Positions 13,521 to 14,284 of a stretch of 14,284 bases of DNA are shown here, piece after piece; the first letter of the stretch is position 1; each line of letters opens with the position of its first letter. The notes under the pieces were generated by a model. It was not told the origin of the DNA. It did not search any database and worked only from the letters and a program-made list of their open reading frames with translations. This stretch comes from Actinomycetes bacterium. GTDB lineage: Bacteria; Actinomycetota; Actinomycetes; Actinomycetales; Dermatophilaceae. The position numbers and the translations under genes are program-made. Where the stretch lies: contig JAEWFB010000313.1 in NCBI GenBank assembly GCA_023389095.1, positions 1 through 14,284 of the forward strand, in the 5' to 3' direction.

Positions 13521-13526
13521 TAGAGT
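13521..13526 (+). promoter_or_regulatory. Possible -10 box TAGAGT
   Basis: TAGAGT fits TANNNT and would start a message about 48 bases before ATG 13582. No -35 element is recognisable. The leader would contain the hairpin CCCCTC / GAGGGG (13538-13557). Confidence 0.3.
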
Positions 13527-13581
13527 CGAAGGGCCAGCCCCTCCTGCGGGTGAGGGGGACCAAGACCCGGCGGAGGTCAAC

Positions 13582-13782
13582 ATGGCCCGAGTCGCGCCTA
13601 AACCCTCCCAGGTGCATGGGCTATCGGCTGGCAAGCCTTGGGGTCCTCGGCTTCGAACCCACGCGGCCGCCAGCAGGGACCCCAAGGCGCGCCGAACGCC
13701 GACGCTCGACCCGGCCTCAGAGATGAGACTTCGCGTCACCGGGTCGGGCGTCGCGCCTCGCGCGCCGACCTTCCTGTCATGA
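13582..13782 (+). CDS. Short basic ORF with a strong ribosome site (66 aa, hypothetical)
   Basis: GGAGG (13572-13576) stands five bases before ATG 13582, and a TAGAGT box and leader hairpin precede it. The product begins MARVAPKPSQVHGLSAGKPW and is Arg/Pro/Ala-rich without a recognisable fold, signal or membrane segment. Part of its code (13635-13688) is a 12-bp inverted repeat. Codon use is not obviously selected. The initiation signals are the best reason to keep it; it may be the preserved start of a gene whose body has shifted frame, or a false gene in the debris region. Confidence 0.3.
   Translation: MARVAPKPSQVHGLSAGKPWGPRLRTHAAASRDPKARRTPTLDPASEMRLRVTGSGVAPRAPTFLS
13635..13688. repeat. 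12-bp perfect inverted repeat with 30-base spacer
   Basis: GCCTTGGGGTCC (13635-13646) and GGACCCCAAGGC (13677-13688) are exact reverse complements. The loop contains TTCGAACCC, superficially like a tRNA T-arm, but no tRNA can be folded here. It may be a structured RNA element or a leftover end of a mobile element. Confidence 0.45.
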
Positions 13783-13940
13783 GGACCGGCATGGGTAAAC
13801 CCGACCTCGAACGTGACGCCGAGGCGCCCGTTGAGCATGCACCACGGCACCCCATCATGCCGCTGTCCGCGCGGATCCGCCGATGAGCGATAGATGCAAC
13901 CTGAGCCATGCGGCAGCGATCTGGCAGGACGTCTCTCCTC
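13783..13940. other. Intergenic region before the lipoprotein gene
   Basis: No credible ORF on either strand; the minus-strand frame open from 13955 to 13512 encodes no recognisable protein. The only signal I see is the promoter at its right end. Confidence 0.4.
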
Positions 13941-13946
13941 TAGGGT
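13941..13946 (+). promoter_or_regulatory. -10 box TAGGGT of a probable leaderless promoter
   Basis: TAGGGT fits TANNNT and is followed by seven bases and ATG 13954, so transcription would begin at or just before the start codon. No Shine-Dalgarno sequence is present. Confidence 0.55.
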
Positions 13947-13953
13947 CGCGGCC

Positions 13954-14284
13954 ATGACTCACACACAGGGGACCACCGGACGCGTGCTCGCGCTCGTCAC
14001 GGCGATAGGGGCGCTGACCGCCTGCAGCACCTCGGCGCCTGGCATGACCTCCAGCAATTCGCCGATCACAACCACCACCTCCATCGCGCCTTCAACCTCC
14101 ACCGCAGCTGTCCCGGCCCCCGCCGCGGCGACGCCCAGCTGCGGGACTCCTCCGCAGGCGCTTGTGGACCGGGCGAGCGTGTCCATCGCCTCCCATCCCG
14201 GGACCATCACCGCCACGACGTACGTCTTCGCCGCGACGACCGACACGGGAGACTGGTTCGTGCTGGGGCTCGACCGTGACTACG
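13954..14284 (+). CDS. Predicted lipoprotein (5' part, cut by window edge)
   Basis: The 110 visible residues start MTHTQGTTGRVLALVTAIGA and have a lipobox LTAC with the lipidated cysteine at C24. A Ser/Thr/Pro/Ala-rich linker follows to about residue 70, then a folded part begins near C71 (SCGTPPQALVDRA) with beta-like strands TITATTYVFAATTDTGDWFV and LGLDRDY at the window end. The protein is thus exported, anchored to the outer face of the membrane, and carries a beta-rich domain of unknown type. Start ATG 13954 is supported by the TAGGGT box seven bases upstream and a signal peptide of correct length. The remainder and any operon partners are outside the window. Confidence 0.8.
   Translation, partial: MTHTQGTTGRVLALVTAIGALTACSTSAPGMTSSNSPITTTTSIAPSTSTAAVPAPAAATPSCGTPPQALVDRASVSIASHPGTITATTYVFAATTDTGDWFVLGLDRDY

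Noticed and set aside
13640..13690. tRNA-like T-arm (TTCGAACCC)
   Set aside because: No acceptor, D or anticodon stems can be formed on either strand; the surrounding inverted repeat does not match tRNA geometry.
12838..13781. 13-bp direct repeat CCTTCCTGTCATG (12838-12850 and 13769-13781) as att site or target duplication
   Set aside because: It flanks the debris attractively, but about one such 13-mer match is expected by chance in a 14-kb window, the flanks do not extend it, and no integrase or transposase is present.
1..14284. CRISPR arrays, insertion sequences, rRNA or phage modules
   Set aside because: I looked for evenly spaced repeats, transposase or integrase motifs and conserved RNA blocks and found none.

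Overview
High-GC actinomycete chromosomal DNA. The GC-rich third positions, GTG starts, TANNNT -10 boxes a few bases before start codons, and the protein types (DUF47/Pit accessory, TetR-MMPL pair, GH92 mannosidase with Ser/Thr/Ala-rich linkers, ANTAR and MmyB-type XRE remnants) all fit. My best guess is an Intrasporangiaceae/Dermatophilaceae-like soil actinomycete; the family assignment is impression, not proof.

Layout. 1-321: 5' part of a Pit-associated DUF47 (PhoU-like) gene running off the left edge. 504-776 and 1231-1845: two conserved-looking actinobacterial proteins of unknown function on the minus strand, each with a -10 box only 6 nt before its ATG. 2086-2409: a small PNPOx-like flavin-binding-fold protein on the plus strand. 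2482-5273: a minus-strand TetR regulator followed by an MMPL/RND exporter, with a promoter embedded in the regulator's probable operators. 5415-9248: a large secreted GH92 alpha-mannosidase with a C-terminal PKD-like module. 9475-9786: a small three-helix membrane protein. 9904-10515: trpF. 10526-10945: a DUF4825 gene lacking a recognisable start and N-terminus, head-to-head with trpF. 10978-11940: a secreted TIM-barrel-like protein of unknown substrate. 12064-12306: a small CxxC/HxxxH protein.

12310-13950 is different: less GC-rich in patches, no convincing full-length gene, and containing debris: a truncated start region, an XRE/MmyB helix-turn-helix remnant with a frame break, an ANTAR-domain gene split by an in-frame TAG, and a short ORF with a strong ribosome binding site. 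The window ends in the 5' part of a lipoprotein gene (13954 onward) that looks leaderless.

How the genes work together: only TetR-MMPL is a clear functional pair (repressor and exporter). The other genes look like independent transcription units separated by hairpins. I found no CRISPR array, insertion sequence, complete tRNA or rRNA gene, and no convincing new multi-gene system. The most interesting signals are regulatory (phased 11-nt repeats, a DosR/DevR-like dyad, operator-promoter overlap, a leaderless start pattern) and evolutionary (start-less DUF4825 beside a stand-alone trpF; amber-split ANTAR gene).
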